Origin: a virus
DNA: 44,645 nucleotides
Direction: 5' to 3' (one strand)
Virus record (IMG/VR): IMGVR_UViG_3300049003_000015
Location: 1-44,645 of that record
This document shows positions 43,827 through 44,645 of the stretch, in pieces. Positions within the stretch are counted from its first letter, which is position 1, and each line of letters starts with the position of its first letter. The position numbers were made by a program, and so were the translations under genes. Under the pieces are notes generated by a model that did not search any database, was not told the DNA's origin, and saw only the letters and a program-made list of their open reading frames with translations.

Positions 43827-44645
43827 GCGACAAGCCAATTTGTGGAGCCCCGTGTCCGAAGGGTGGACAGGAGGCATTGCAGCGTCGAAGTCACGCCGAG
43901 CTGGGCTGGATGGGGCACTGCAACAAGCGCGTGAAGCGCGAAGGGGATCGTTGCTTTATGCATTTGGCATCCGGTCAGACGGTCGTCCGCTGCCCTGGCA
44001 GCGGGCAGCGGACGTTGCGCGGGGGTATTGACGATCCCGACCGCTGCCCCGTTTGCAAGCGCGTCGCTTACGTCCGCCTAGATGGCACTACCGGCAGCCA
44101 CCAAGGTCCCCCGCCGCAGCGTGCTGTGCCTCAGCGGGTTGACTTGCCCGGCGAGGAGTGGCGGCCCATCCCAGGATTGGAAGGCACGCACGAAGTCTCC
44201 AACATGGGCCGGATCTACTCCCTTAGGCGCCCCAAGGCAGCCAACTCCGGCCGAATCCTCCGACAGGCGCTGCTCCCTAGCGGTCACTACGCGGTCGTAC
44301 TTCGTCGAGCCGACAAGCCGGCGGCCAAGCTAACTGTCCACCAGTTGATGATGCGGGCGTTTGTCGGGCCGCAAGAGCCAGGCGTTGTCGTTAGGCATCT
44401 TGATGGGGACCCGGCCAATAACGTACTGAGCAATCTGCGGTACGGGACGATCTCCGAGAATGAGCACGACAAGGTGCGTCACGGCACCCATACCTGGGCG
44501 TCGAAAACACACTGCCCGGCGGGCCACGCATACGACGAAGAGAACACCTACTTCTGGGGCGGTAGCCGCAGCTGCCGTACCTGCTCCCGTGCCCGCGATC
44601 GTGATCGCGATCGCTCCCACAGGGCACGCAATAAGTCGGCGGCAT
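43823..44645 (+). CDS. NUMOD4/HNH endonuclease with N-terminal zinc region (continues at 1-117)
   Basis: GTG at 43823 in a GTGA overlap. Read through the join the product is about 307 residues and stops at 117. N-terminal Cys/His clusters (CGAPCPKGG; GHCNKRVKREGDRCFMH; DRCPVCKR) form one or two zinc sites. Then follows a NUMOD4-HNH endonuclease: EEWRPIPGLEGTHEVSNMGR, KLTVHQLMMRAFVG, VVRHLDGDPANNVLSNLRYG and a C-terminal THCPAGHAY with SCRTC. Probably a homing endonuclease. The zinc region could be a formerly separate gene, but one frame is open throughout. Confidence 0.85.
   Translation, partial: MSDKPICGAPCPKGGQEALQRRSHAELGWMGHCNKRVKREGDRCFMHLASGQTVVRCPGSGQRTLRGGIDDPDRCPVCKRVAYVRLDGTTGSHQGPPPQRAVPQRVDLPGEEWRPIPGLEGTHEVSNMGRIYSLRRPKAANSGRILRQALLPSGHYAVVLRRADKPAAKLTVHQLMMRAFVGPQEPGVVVRHLDGDPANNVLSNLRYGTISENEHDKVRHGTHTWASKTHCPAGHAYDEENTYFWGGSRSCRTCSRARDRDRDRSHRARNKSAA
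44531..44645. repeat. Right copy of 115-bp exact terminal repeat
   Basis: Identical to 1-115; see the left copy. Position 44530 joins to 1 without interrupting the HNH frame. Confidence 0.95.

Overview
The window is an essentially complete genome of a temperate, high-GC, siphovirus-type actinobacteriophage. The evidence is an HK97-type head set (terminase, portal, protease, major capsid), a long-tail set with a frameshifted G/GT chaperone pair and a 935-residue tape measure, a tyrosine integrase beside a tRNA-like attachment site, a divergently transcribed repressor, and a WhiB-family regulator (a family confined to Actinobacteria and their phages). GTG starts are very common and genes overlap at ATGA/GTGA almost throughout. 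I cannot name the host genus. The first 115 bases are repeated exactly as the last 115, and one HNH endonuclease gene reads across that join, so the molecule is circular or circularly assembled with a unit of 44,530 bases; the window edges are not biological ends.

Layout. (1) 32,666 to the window end and on through position 4,695: one long rightward early operon of about 55 mostly tiny, stop/start-overlapping genes. It holds an excisionase-like protein, a Bro-N/KilAC-type antirepressor, a YqaJ/lambda-type exonuclease with partner genes, a VRR nuclease, a C5 DNA methyltransferase, a second excisionase-like protein, a WhiB protein, a winged-helix replication-initiator-like gene containing phased iterons (probable origin), HNH and staphylococcal-type nucleases, and several small membrane proteins. 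It ends at a strong terminator near 4,730. (2) 4,867-6,202: a small membrane peptide and two HNH endonucleases next to the terminase, the usual place for cos. (3) 6,292-14,750: packaging, head and connector genes. (4) 15,077-23,906: tail genes. (5) 23,906-26,400: lysis cassette (GH25 muramidase and several small membrane proteins). (6) 26,457-30,050: receptor-binding/tail-fibre genes, ending with a tail-associated polysaccharide deacetylase and a terminator at about 30,079. (7) 30,170-32,665: attP, integrase, a leftward immunity segment and the divergent control region.

Five small leftward genes are embedded in the rightward late operon (8,831-9,028; 14,747-14,947; 20,054-20,233; 22,137-22,592; 25,671-26,117). 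They look like morons (lysogen-expressed cargo): a coiled-coil protein, a tail-anchored membrane protein, a small zinc-motif protein, a secreted Pro/Ala/Thr-rich protein and an HD-domain hydrolase with the complete (p)ppGpp-hydrolase active-site pattern. Three of them end on a shared CTAG, where the TAG stops of both convergent genes overlap.

How it would work: the repressor (32,028-32,471/32,561) and the excisionase-like gene (32,666) face away from a 104-bp control region and set the lysis/lysogeny switch; integrase uses an attP core matching the 5' half of a CAU-anticodon tRNA; the early operon supplies recombination, replication initiation and host takeover; the late operon builds and releases virions. 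No DNA polymerase, primase, helicase or helicase loader was recognised, so the phage probably relies on the host replisome loaded at the internal origin.
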